Shown here piece by piece: positions 21,512-31,748 of a DNA stretch of 64,000 nt. The position numbers and the translations under genes are program-made. The stretch is from Coniochaeta sp. PMI_546 (taxonomy: Eukaryota; Ascomycota; Sordariomycetes; Coniochaetales; Coniochaetaceae), in the NCBI GenBank assembly GCA_021432605.1, contig MU271149.1, forward strand, positions 124,001-188,000, written 5' to 3'. The notes below the pieces were generated by a model, which was given only the letters and a program-made list of their open reading frames with translations, ran no database searches and was not told the origin of the DNA. Each line of letters starts with the position of its first letter. The first letter of the stretch is position 1.

Positions 21512-22689
21512 TTACTCATCCGACAATTGTGCCGGCGAGGGCCTGGTCGGACGACTCTGTGGATGATCTTCTTCGCTCTTCCTCTTCCGAACATGAATAT
21601 CCCGATAATTGCGCTGGGTGCCAGCACGGTAGTCATGAGCTCTGAATTGGCACGAGTGTCAGTACATATCGATGGAAGGGTAGATTTGACTTCGTGGCAG
21701 TCAGAAATGGATTAGGTGGCAGGACTAACAGTCTGAACCCGCTTCGTTTAACAGCTTGGATACTCTCATCAATGTTGTCATTGTGGTTGGTGTCGAGCGT
21801 GGGGTCTGGCTCTATGTGACCAAGAGAGATCGAAGATTGCGTTGGTGAATTATGATCTGTCTCGCCGCCAGTGGCTTCGGTGACTGGGGCAGGTGTGGAA
21901 TTTTGATGGATGATTGTCGTTGGTCGTGGCAGCCGGGCTGCGGTTTGCTGCAGCCCGACAGCGAGCTCCTGGGTCCTCTCCATGCTGGAGACGAACCATC
22001 GCTCGAGGGAGTAGGTTCTTAGCAGACTCTGGTAGTCATGCTCGTCTGGATCGACCACCGACTGGACCGTGATAGCGTCGCCAACGGTGCCACGACTGGC
22101 GTCATCTTCATGGTGGCCGACGTGCAGTTCTAGGCCTTGACCGGTCGAGGGGCTAGGAGCAGGGGATCTCCTGAACACAGGCGCGGCATCTGAGACTGCG
22201 AGGTCACAAGCGCGACCGAGTGCGACGGATACGGCTACTCGTTCGTGTCGTTGCGAATCCCGACGGTATCTTTCAAGTGGTAAAGTGACGCTAGGGTTGC
22301 TTGACCAGGTTGAGGCTGTCGGCAGAATGAGCTCGCTGACTGGCGTGTCGCATCCATCGACTATGGGATAGCTAAGAGCATCCGGCACCAGGTCAACCAC
22401 AAAGTCGGATTGCGACGACGGGACCACACTGTAGATCTCGTGGATGTCGAACGCAGATGCTGTTAAGCTCTGATCATGTCTTCGGAACGTGATAATGTCA
22501 GTCAGGGCGTTCTCATGGTGTTGCGACAGCATTAACTGACCTTTTAACCTCGCTTCCACCAGACGCCAAACTGATCGTAGAAGATCCTCCACGCGAGTCT
22601 CTCCGTCCGCGACGAGAGGAATCGAGAATTATATCCCGACCGGCCGCGATGCCAACAAACTCAATATCACTGAAAGTTGCCAGGTCCAT
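21512..22689 (-). CDS. Unknown protein, probable multi-exon gene with uncertain 5' end
   Basis: The main exon runs from near 22604 to 21730, starting around TRVEDLLRSVWRLVEARLK. A 3' intron 21729-21642 (GTTAGT, acceptor CAATTCAG, 88 bp) keeps frame and adds a last exon 21641-21512 encoding AHDYRAGTQRNYRDIHVRK and a charged end, then a stop. A first exon from ATG 22689 (MDLATFSDIEFVGIAA) is likely because a pyrimidine-rich leader precedes it, but the join needs a very short intron (about 40 bp) or an odd donor, so the 5' structure is not settled. The protein is Ser/Pro/Asp-rich in the middle with a helix SLERWFVSSMERTQELAVG. No family recognised. Confidence 0.5.
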
Positions 22690-25158
22690 CTTGGTACATC
22701 TCAAGCGCATCCAAACGAGAATGTAGTCTAGAGACAGGCCAGTGAAGGCTACACGGCGGGATTGCCCAAGAGGAGAAGAAGGACGACAGGAGGAAGGAAG
22801 CAAGTCCGCGTCCGGTGGTGGGTAGCAACCCTCTATCAAATCACTCTCGCGCCCGTACTCGATGCCACGACCCGCGAAAATGGCGAACCACTGCGGTACG
22901 TCTCTGGCCCGTTATCTCACCGCAGCGACTGCATGGGAATCCCACGATCCGCTCCACCGGGTCGTCAACAATCGTATGGGGCAGTGATCCAACCAGTCGG
23001 GATCGCAGTGATCCTCCACGCTCTGTAGTTCGATGGCATCCAAAGCTCCACTTCCTGTGATGATGACGGGATGGGAAGAGGCAAACGGGGGTGGGAGTTA
23101 TGTGGACTGTGGAACCGAAGCACCGAGAGAACCAGAGAGTCGGGCTCGCACCCTCCACGATCTCGCACCCCTTTCCCAGCCTGTCACTGCTTGTCTTGCA
23201 GATTCACACATGCGAACAAGACGAAAGAAGCAATCACCCATGTTCGAGCTGCAAACAACGACAGGGGTGGCAGATTCGTTGGACCAGTGACCAGGGTGAA
23301 ACGGACACCTTCTAACCAATGACAGCAGTCACGGCACGCCCTGAGATATCCGTGGCGTCGGATCGGCTCACTTCACCACTGACCGGGCCATATTCCTGGG
23401 GGTGAAAGACAATCTAATTGTGCATTAGCCCCGTTGCCTTGTCTCCTCTGCGGAATACGGCCGATACAGTTACCACCCTGTTGGGATTGAGTGGCATCCT
23501 CCAATTTTGGTCAACCAGCTGTGACCTCTTTTCTCCGCAGTCACATCACAAGAATCTGATATCGAGATGCAAGTTGTGCTTGTTGCAGGACGCCACCGCC
23601 CGGGATACTAAACATAGTTGAACGACGTGGCCTGACTAGTGAACATCGCTGCGCAAGTTGCTGCGCAATATCATCTTGACCGGTCTCTCAGCCATTAAAC
23701 CATGCCGATCCATTTGGCTTTTGTGCACTTTCCTACTTCATAGGTCCGCTGCTCCCACATCCTAGTCGGTGGTTAAACGCGAACGCCGCCACCCCGAGGA
23801 CTGCAATGCAGTAACAAGCAGAGCAATGAACAGATCTGTCATCAATCTGAAAAGGAGCTGATCGGGCGCAATAATTTTGATGCACTATTGTTTCGTCCTG
23901 TCCACGGTTCTACTCGCCGACCGAGGTGACTTTCCTCCAAGGTCTTCTATGTGTCTCGATCAAGAAACTGCCATATCGGATCCCGTAGATGTCTGATATT
24001 GCTTTCTTCTCCTTCTGTAAGAAAGATCATCAGGCTTCTTAAGTTGAGTCATGAGCTACATCCGGGTGTTATTCAAGCTCACAACTGGCGGTAAGACGGC
24101 TTTGAGAGGTGACCTAAGAATTTCTGGCCAGCAGTGACAGATCAACGCTGTCCCGGCGGCATCGTGTGTGATTATGCCAGGACCCTTGTCCTCCGTACTG
24201 TTAATCGCTGACTTGCACAGCCGCTCCGCTAATCCTTAACGAGTTGCCACTTTGTTATAGCTTTTGTTGTCCATCGATCTCCAGGGTAGGCGACAATGTC
24301 GTGGAGAATGTTCGACGCCGAGAAGGGGGGTACAGCACGAGTGCTCCATCATCATCGACGCCCAAGGTTCGTACTGAGCATCCATGCCGCCAAACTGGCT
24401 GATGAGGAGATGCCGTGGACGTCCAGACGGGAAGACTGGTCAAATGACTACCTGGCAGCTCGAAGAGTGCAGGATTCCCGGTGGTCGGTCGTCATAGGTC
24501 TTTGTGAATCTGATAATGACGGGAGATGGCATTGTTGGAGGCGGGCTTGGCCAAACAATCCATCTGTCGGAAATAGGTAAGTCGAGCGTTGCAACGACGA
24601 CCTTCTACCCCAAGGGCCTGTAGAGTTGCGGTTACATTTAAGTAGCCCTCATAGATGGGGCGAACTGAGGCTGGAGCGATTCGTCATCATCGTGTTTTGC
24701 TTCTGTGGTTCATCTGAGCATTGGCTCTTGGAACCGCACTCGTTTACGAAGATGACGTCCTAGTCTCTACTGAGTCGCTGTCGTGAATGCACGCTCGCTT
24801 CTTTACGGCAACATAGTGTGTGCATCCAGCGGTATACTCTAGAGTGCCAGCAGTCAGCCTCACTGGCCGCCACCTTGGCTCAGTAGAGCTCGGTGATCTA
24901 AAGCGGGTGAGTTACGCAAGCTCGTAGACCGAGGTTCGAATCGGGGCTGGAAGATCTCTGCGAAAGAACGAACTGCTGACATCCCCGCAGATACAGAGTT
25001 GAGGCTGTGCTGGACACTGGTGTGAGACCCTTTCAGCCTTTCCCCAATTGAGAGCGGGGTTGTCGTTCACTGCAGCTCCCAACGGCTCAGCACCTTGGCA
25101 TAAAAGCTTCGACGTCGCCCAGTAAGGCCATCCATGTCAGTCAGATCCAGCAGCCAAG
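22690..25158. other. Gene-poor stretch of about 2.5 kb
   Basis: No frame here has family resemblance, good start context and splice support together. The region contains a tRNA-like decayed sequence at 24876-24943. The first 150 bp hold the leader and promoter of the minus-strand gene before it, and the last 150 bp the leader of the GRDP-like gene. Short frames such as 24296-24580 are not convincing. Confidence 0.4.
24876..24943 (+). pseudogene. Decayed tRNA or tRNA-derived element (A-box and B-box only)
   Basis: TGGCTCAGTAGA at 24876-24887 matches the Pol III A-box TRGCNNAGYNGG except the last base; GGTTCGAATCG at 24933-24943 matches the B-box GGTTCGANTCC except the last base. GCTCAGTAGAGC could form a D-arm. 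The T-stem and acceptor stem do not pair, so this is not a working tRNA. Confidence 0.4.
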
Positions 25159-27850
25159 ATGTCTTCACTGTCGAAAAAGGACGGGCCGACCCCGGCAGCT
25201 GCAAACGGAGCGAACGACACGGCCGGCGAATCTGACGCTGCACCACCGTCTTATGATGCCTTTTCAAATGACCAAACAGTTGCTGATGGCCGGACACCAG
25301 ACGATCTCCGCGTTCCTCCAGACGAAGATGAGATCAACAAGGTTAACTTGACAGAGGCCTTTGACAAACTTTCGCTGGGTATCTGGCCCAAGTTTCCTGA
25401 TGCTGACACCTGTCTGGCTCACCTCAAGCTTCTGTTTGCGATTCAGGGTATGAAGGAGGAAGTTGGGTACACCGACGGCTTATGGAACATTTGGGATACT
25501 CGTGCCGACGACAATGCAACCGTCTCTGACCTCGCTGACCTCGAGACGGCGTCCGCCTCCGCATCTGTACCAGCCAACGGGGAAGTCTCCAACAAAAAGC
25601 TGGCCATTTTGAGTAAGATTCGTGAGAAGCGATGGGCTATCTTCCTCGCAAGAGCTGTCGACCGGTACGAGGCTTGGTGGACTTCCATGCAAATACCTAA
25701 CGGTGGCTTGACGGAAAGCGACATGCATACACCAAGAACGGACAAATATGATCTATTCGTTTCTTCTGGGAAAGACCTCGTTCGATGGGATGCTTCGAAT
25801 CTTCCACCCCTGGGTGAGTATTCTGGCGATGTCAGGACGCCTCAAGCCTGAGATGCTAACAAGGCTCCCAGATGTTGTCATGGTGTGGCACGCCCACATG
25901 CTCAATCCGAGGGCCTTCCTGGAGGATGCCATGCTCGCCGGGCTGAGACAGTTGTGGAACACGGGACTGCCATGGGCTGCCATCAACGCAGCTATTGACA
26001 ACAAGTTTAACTACAACGTCTCCGACGATTGCAAGAGCAACTGGACTGTCCGCACCGGCCGGTCGTGGGACAGTGCCGATGACCCAATGTTCAAGTCAAT
26101 GCAATGTCCGGCCTGCAAGGTCCCTATCCAGATCCCCTGGACTACCTGTGGACTTGACGAAACGTACAAGGGTGACCAGCGACCAGGCCTCATCGGCAAC
26201 GGATATGGCGATGGCAATCTTCTGTACAAATGCCCGGCTTGTGCCATCGTCATCGACAAGGAGCTGCTGGCGGTGTCTAAGTTCTGCAAAGACACCGAAG
26301 CGCTGCTGGCCAGGGGCCGCCCTATGCCAGGCACCATTCTTGATCCTATCTCCGGCATGCCTGAGGTGGTGCCGAGCCACCCTGTGTCTGCGCAGATGTT
26401 TCCACGGACATTCCCGAACCGGATGTTACAACGCGCCCTGCGAATCGAGATCGTGGAGTTGATCATCCCTGGAATGACACCTAACCCGACCATGGACACG
26501 GTGAGAGGCAAGATAGAGAAGGTGCTGACTACCAACAGCCAGCTGCGCGCCATTGACGGCGTGAGAATTTCCCCTCAGCGTTACAGGCTTACCCCAAACG
26601 CGAAACTCGCTGTTCGAAAGATGATGGCCCGCTACTGGGAAAACTTTACCTTGTTTGCGCTGGACCTGGGCGGTGCCGTGATCCGACAAGGCGTCTTCGT
26701 CGAGAAGATGGTCAAGATCGACTGGCTCCACAGCCCGTCAGCTGCGAGTACCATGTCTCGTCTGATCACCAAGTACGAGAGGTTCTTCGCCATCATGGCG
26801 GCAAATCCCAAGAATACCGCAGTCCCTACTCTGGACGTTGATCTGGCCTGGCACACGCACCAACTGAGCCCCAGCAACTACTACGCCTACAGCATCAGCA
26901 AAACGTCAAAGTTCATCGATCACGACGACAAGATCGACGAGGACAAGCTGAGCAGCAGCTTCGAGTGGACCAGCAAGGTCTACCAAGAAAAGTACGGTGA
27001 AGTCTACAGCGAATGCACATGCTGGTACTGCGAGACGATCCGGACAAGCCACGTCTCGTCCGTCGGCAAGATGCTCGGCATCTCAAAGCAGGAGAAAGTT
27101 GCCGAGAACTTCCACTCCTCAGGCGCAGCATCGTTCTGTCCGCCAGATAATTCCGCGCACATCTCGTCGCACAACGCCGTCAAATCATTCCAGGATCCCT
27201 CCGCGTCTCTATCAGGTCAAAGACGCGTCCAGGCGCAGCTAGCTGCTCTGCACCGCCAGCGCCTGGACGATGCGTATGCAAAGGCCCAAAAGCGTGCCGA
27301 GAAGAAAGGGCGCAAGATACCGCCGAAGGATCAGTATTACGACCACTGGGGCTATCCGTACTACTACTACGGACCGTACATGTATCCGCTCTGGCTCACG
27401 CCGGGCATGTACTATGGCTGGGCTCCCGGGTATGTGGCGGCTTGTGGAGGAGGCGGTTGGGCAGGTTGCGCGGCGGGGAGCTGCGGAGGAGGTGTTGCTG
27501 CCGGCGCTTGCGGAGGTCCAGGAGTAAGCCCCCCCGTTTGTTCTCAGCGTTTGACATACCTTGTGACGATCATCGCTAATCACATATGCTAGGGTTGCGG
27601 CAATGCCGGTGGCGCCGGAGGAGGTTGTGGCGGAGCTGGAGGATGTGGAGGTGGAGGAGGATGCGGCGGAGGCGGTAAGTCCTTCAACAGACAATGGTGA
27701 AAGCTTTGAAGCAAGCTTGCTGATATCATCTGCAGGCTGTGGAGGCGGCGGTGGCGGCTGTGGTGGTGGTACGTGATCCCTTCAGGCACTTTCAAGCCTC
27801 GTCCCTGTATCATGGCATACATAACTAACCCTTCTGCAGGTGGCTCTTAG
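25159..27850 (+). CDS. GRDP-like protein (glycine-rich domain-containing protein family, DUF1399)
   Basis: Five exons: 25159-25813, 25872-27523, 27593-27674, 27736-27768 and 27840-27850; 810 residues. All introns have GT..AG ends with good branch sites; exon frames agree throughout. Two family motifs are seen: MVWHAHMLNP at about residue 224 and LAWHTHQLSP at about 543, which mark repeats of the GRDP/DUF1399 domain known from plants and fungi. Between them are two CxxC pairs (MQCPACKVP, YKCPACAIV) that could bind zinc. A coiled basic segment and a Tyr-rich stretch (YYDHWGYPYYYYGPYMY) lead into a Gly/Cys-rich tail encoded by the small exons. Plant members act in development and stress; a fungal role is unknown. 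No signal peptide. Confidence 0.88.
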
Positions 27851-28376
27851 GCAACACCTCCGACTATTTGCTACTACTAACGTCTGTCATCTGCATTGCG
27901 GGATGTTGATGATAATTTCATAGCGTTTGATGATCATGACCAGTGCAGCTTCTTATTGCTTTCTATCATACCCCAACGACGTCTTTTACCTAGCGTACTC
28001 AACTTAGCTCTCTCACATGATTCGAATATGAACCCAGCTATGAGTTTGCACTGCAGGGCTAACTCCATCTCCTCGAGAAATAGTAACAATGCTCATGTTT
28101 GTCATGAAAGAAGTATCCCTTGGAAATGGACTGCACAGTGGCTTTGTTCAGTTCTTAACATGCTGGGAGAATGATCTTTGTTTCCGGTGTGATGAAGTCA
28201 ACTATATATTGTTCATGTACTTTCCAAGACCCTGGCACAGATGGTTCCTCGTATCCTACATCGACCCTCCAATCTTGCAGAAAGCCGACTTACACAGTAC
28301 GCGTACAGAGCTAACTAGCAGGCTCCCCTTGATTATCTCTAAGTCAGTCGAGAACGTCCAACGCACAACGACTAAC
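27851..28376. other. Intergenic region
   Basis: About 530 bp, AT-rich. Holds the 3' end of the GRDP-like gene and the promoter of the next gene. Nothing else seen. Confidence 0.4.
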
Positions 28377-28853
28377 ATGCCTCCGGGACGACTGGACCCC
28401 TTTGCGCAACCGGATGAGTGCACCTTGCCCTGTGTCATCGCGTTATGTGCTCTCATGGTCCTCATGGTTATACTCATTTCCAGCTCTCTGATGCTGGCGT
28501 GGCACTGGGCCATGCGGGAGCCGTCGGCGCGAGTGGCCGACCCTGACCCTGACAGCCCTCCCGCACAGCGCCGCTCTCGATGGCAGCAGAACTACCGACA
28601 CTTCCGCAGCAATGAGAGGCTGATACCTTCACATGAAGAATTCGACTTTGGGAGCCTCATATCTCCGACCGAGTCTCATATGAACAGCCCGTCGGCACGA
28701 CGTAGTCCCATGTCGCAGCCAAATGATCACCGCTACTTCAGCGGCAGCGAGCGGTTGGTGCTCTCGCCTGTACAGCTCACTCCTGGAGGCATTATGTCTT
28801 CGGAGCCGGTATGGGACCATGGGGAGGCTGTATTGAGAGGCGAGGAGACGTAG
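28377..28853 (+). CDS. Small single-pass membrane protein
   Basis: Single exon, 158 residues from the ATG in AACATGCCTCC. A short N-terminus (MPPGRLDPFAQPDECTLPC) precedes one hydrophobic helix (VIALCALMVLMVILISSS, about 20-42), then an Arg/Ser/Pro-rich cytoplasmic-type tail with repeated motifs YRHFRSNERLIPS and HRYFSGSERLVLS about 55 residues apart. The same frame stays open to 28089, but that upstream part is not protein-like. No family recognised. The repeat within the tail supports real coding sequence. Confidence 0.55.
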   Translation: MPPGRLDPFAQPDECTLPCVIALCALMVLMVILISSSLMLAWHWAMREPSARVADPDPDSPPAQRRSRWQQNYRHFRSNERLIPSHEEFDFGSLISPTESHMNSPSARRSPMSQPNDHRYFSGSERLVLSPVQLTPGGIMSSEPVWDHGEAVLRGEET

Positions 28854-29287
28854 GATCAAGTAGACCAGGATATCTTTCTTCCTCTTGCAAGTGTGGATGA
28901 CGACTTAGGAAAGTCGTCAGATATGCCTGACTTTCAGGTCCAAAACCAAGTGGTTCCAGGATCGAGGTCGCTTACCCCTTTTTGATCTCGATATTCACCA
29001 CGGGACGTACCTTAAATGACACTACATAGCATACCAATTTTGATACTGTTTACCTCAAGCACTCATGTCCTGGACGTATTTACTGTGATAGCCCAGACTA
29101 GTTTCCGATAGATGAGCCGCGAATAGAACATGCATTATGCGAATGATAACGCCCATATATGCTACCTCCCGAGGTGCTATTTCCCAATCCTTTTTGTATA
29201 CAAAACCTCGAATGCCATAATGTACAGAGCGTTAGAATGCTACACGCTCATATATACACCAGAAATCCGCCCTCAAGTGTTCAACCT
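28854..29287. other. Convergent 3' intergenic region
   Basis: About 430 bp, AT-rich, between convergent stops. No gene or RNA seen. Confidence 0.4.
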
Positions 29288-30441
29288 TTAAGAAGCCGCC
29301 TGGAATCCACAGTTCTGGATGCCCACCGCCCCAATAGCATTGCAGAGCCCCGTGTTCTTATTACAGCACGTAGATGCGCAGTCGGCGTTACTGAAGCACT
29401 GTCCGGTGATGAACTGGCTGCCGTTCCCCTTGCCCACATTCTGGGCACCGGGCTTGCTCGAATCGATGGCGGGGTTCGCCGTCGAGGTGCCCGTGCCAGC
29501 CGCCGGCGCAGCGACGGCCGGAGCAGCAGCAACCGCTCCGCCAGCCTGGAAGCCGCAGTTCTGGATCCCCACGGCGCCGATGGCGTTGCAGAGTCCCGTG
29601 TTCTTGTTGCAGCAGGTTGAGGCGCAGTCCGCATTGCTGAGGCACTGTCCCGTGATGAACTGGCTGCCGTTGCCCTTCCCTACGTTCTGAGCACCGGGTT
29701 TGCTGGTGTCAATGGCCGCGTTCGCAGTCGAGGCTGCAGCTGTGGTAGCTGCCGGAGCCGGAGCAGCGACAGCGGGAGCAGCAGCGACGTTGGTCGCGGC
29801 ACCGGCGGCCTGGAAACCGCAGTTCTGGATCCCGACCGCACCGATGGCATTGCAAAGACCTGTATTCTTGTTGCAGCATGTCGACGCACAGTCGGCGTTG
29901 CTGAAACACTGCCCAGTGATGAACTGGCTTCCGTCACCCTTGCCCACGTTCTGGGCGCCGGGCTTGCTCGAGTCGATGGCCGGGTTCGCGGTCGAGGTGC
30001 TGCTGCCGGCTGCTGCTGGTGCGGCAGCGTTGGTGTTGCCGGTGGCTGCGGCAGCCGCACCCGATGCTTGGAAGCCGCAGTTCTCAATGCCAACCGCACC
30101 GATTGCATTGCAGAGACCGGTGTTCTTATTGCAACATGTGGAGGCGCAGTCGGCGTTGCTGAAGCACTGGCCTGTTATGAACTGGCTTCCGTTTCCTTTG
30201 CCGACTGTGTGGTGTAGAGAATTAGTTTTCAGCTCATGTCTCATTCTCTCGATAGAGACGTACCATTTTGTGCCCCTGGTTTGCTGGTATCGACTGAGGT
30301 GCTTCCGGCTGGTGTTGGAGCCGCTAGGGCAACGATGGCATCTGATTGTAGGATTTAGTAAGCATCATACTCATACGCACCGATGGGTTTGTGGTCTCAC
30401 TTACAAGCCAAGGCTACAGAAAGAGTGACAATGCGAACCAT
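29288..30441 (-). CDS. Secreted protein with four tandem six-cysteine BAS2-like domains
   Basis: Exons 30441-30405, 30341-30264 and 30204-29288, 343 residues; introns of 63 bp (GTAAGT...ATCAG) and 59 bp (GTACGT...CACAG). The N-terminus MVRIVTLSVALAYAIVALAA is a signal peptide. Four copies follow of a 47-residue domain: VGKGNGSQFITGQCFSNADC, ASTCCNKNTGLCNAIGAVGI and QNCGFQA. Each has six cysteines (C-x5-C-x3-CC-x6-C-x10-C). Ala/Thr/Pro-rich linkers with SSKPGAQN separate them. The motif QFITGQC-x5-DCAS-x-CC matches biotrophy-associated secreted protein 2 (BAS2) of Magnaporthe oryzae, known as a single domain of about 100 residues. The protein is therefore probably a secreted, disulfide-bonded effector-like or wall protein. 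Four copies in one chain are unusual. Function beyond secretion is inference. Confidence 0.88.
29297..29437 (-). repeat. BAS2-like repeat, domain 4
   Basis: The C-terminal copy of the 141-bp domain repeat, followed by Ala-Ser and the stop. Confidence 0.85.
29543..29683 (-). repeat. BAS2-like repeat, domain 3
   Basis: 246 bp from copy 4. It differs from the others by Leu for Phe after the first Cys. Confidence 0.85.
29807..29947 (-). repeat. BAS2-like repeat, domain 2
   Basis: 264 bp from copy 3. It reads VGKGDG where the other copies read VGKGNG. Confidence 0.85.
30065..30204 (-). repeat. BAS2-like repeat, domain 1
   Basis: 258 bp from copy 2. Its first codon is split by intron 2; it reads GIENCGF where the others read GIQNCGF. 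The split Val codon marks the ancestral intron position before duplication. Confidence 0.85.
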
Positions 30442-31445
30442 CTTGAATCTTGAGAAGGCAAGGAGTGTGTATACAAAGGTTGTAAAGGTGGTAAGTCTTC
30501 ACAAGCTGAAGGAACGGAAAGGACGAAAGAAAGTTAGGACACCGGGCCCGTGTTCAAGAAAAAAGGGATCGACAGAAGGGAAACGACAATGAGCGGCATG
30601 ACAAGAAACATCATGAGATCCGGGGAGGGAGGGGCGTCCGTTCTTATATGGTATCGCTCGCGACATCCGAGCAAGGGCACGGGACCCAGGACGAACTCAT
30701 GCCAAGATTCAGATGATCTCCGTGACATGCAGAAAATCTTCAAGCCGAAGCTATGCCTCGGAGGTCAAAATCTGTGCGCAAATGCGGCCTCATACCGGCG
30801 CCTCCTGGAGCATCATGGATGTTGAGGCAGTTGATGTCGCAGAATGGCTGTTAGTGTTCTTGCGGTGCGAAAGCGGGCAAACGCTAACAACGTGTGGCGC
30901 TTGGCCAAGGCTCGACGTTCGAGAAGCCTCATCCCCTGTTCCGTCCATGTTTCGAGACCACCACAGTATGTTGCACTGGGACCCGACGGCTAGGCAGACT
31001 AGTTGTACCTTTGGCCGATGTCTCTGCACTGCTAGGATGCTTAATTCGCTGCCTATCCGGGGGCAAGATCCAGATCGCGCAGACCGATCAAGTCGGCTGA
31101 GGTTGAAGGGACGGCGACCCACTGAATAACCCAGAGGTGAACCATTTTGCAGGGGTCAGGCCCAAGTTTGATCGACGACATCAAACGCAGCATGGGTGTT
31201 GCACTTTAATGAAAAGATGGCTGTGCCCCGGATCTTCATAGCCCTGGCATGAGGAGAGGAGGCGCTACTGTCTTCTGCATATCATTCATACACGGAACTT
31301 AATAAGATCAGAATGTCTAGAAGACGATATGGAGGAGAAAGCCAGCACAACCCCCCACATTGAGGAAAATCTTTCGAGCTCTCCGCATTTGAGTCTAGCC
31401 TCATGTACACCATTATGGGAACAAAGCGCATAGAACAAAAGCCCC
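30442..31445. other. Divergent-side intergenic region upstream of the BAS2-like gene
   Basis: About 1 kb up to the tRNA gene. Contains the promoter of the BAS2-like gene. Frames here lack family resemblance. Confidence 0.4.
30643..30648 (-). promoter_or_regulatory. TATA box candidate of the BAS2-like gene
   Basis: TATAAG on the minus strand within CATATAAGAA, about 205 bp upstream of the ATG. Confidence 0.35.
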
Positions 31446-31517
31446 GGTCTTGTGGCTCAATGGCAGAGCGTCTGACTACGAATCAGGAGGTTGCAGGTTC
31501 GACCCCTGCCAAGATCA
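31446..31517 (+). tRNA. tRNA-Arg(ACG)
   Basis: A complete cloverleaf without intron. Acceptor GGTCTTG pairs with CAAGATC (one G-U), D-stem GCTC/GAGC, anticodon stem TCTGA/TCAGG with loop CTACGAA giving anticodon ACG, variable loop AGGTT, T-arm GCAGG-TTCGACC-CCTGC, discriminator A. A TTTT Pol III stop follows at about 31523. It decodes CGU and, after A34 editing to inosine, CGC and CGA. Confidence 0.95.
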
Positions 31518-31748
31518 TTGTCCTTTTGCCATTTTTTATCCTTTTGTTTCAACAGTTTGCACAGCCAAAGTTGAGGATGGAGATAATGATGTTAAGTGTG
31601 GTAGTACCTCAGTTACTACTACACTTAGCACATTGTATTCTAAGGTAAGTTTATGTCACAAGCTTTACGGTAAATATCTACAGAGTACATTTTGATACTC
31701 AGGCCCATGGTCGATCAAACATCTGGATCTGAACCATGATATGGCCAC
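31518..31748. other. Spacer between tRNA and pseudogene
   Basis: T-rich Pol III termination runs just after the tRNA; otherwise AT-rich sequence with nothing recognised. Confidence 0.4.

Noticed and set aside
24876-24943. A functional tRNA at this place
   Set aside because: Only the A- and B-box survive; the T-stem has three mismatches of five and no acceptor stem can be formed.
29700-30428. A 242-codon plus-strand frame with repeats over the BAS2-like gene
   Set aside because: The repeats simply mirror the four domains on the other strand; splice signals, signal peptide and cysteine pattern all support the minus strand.
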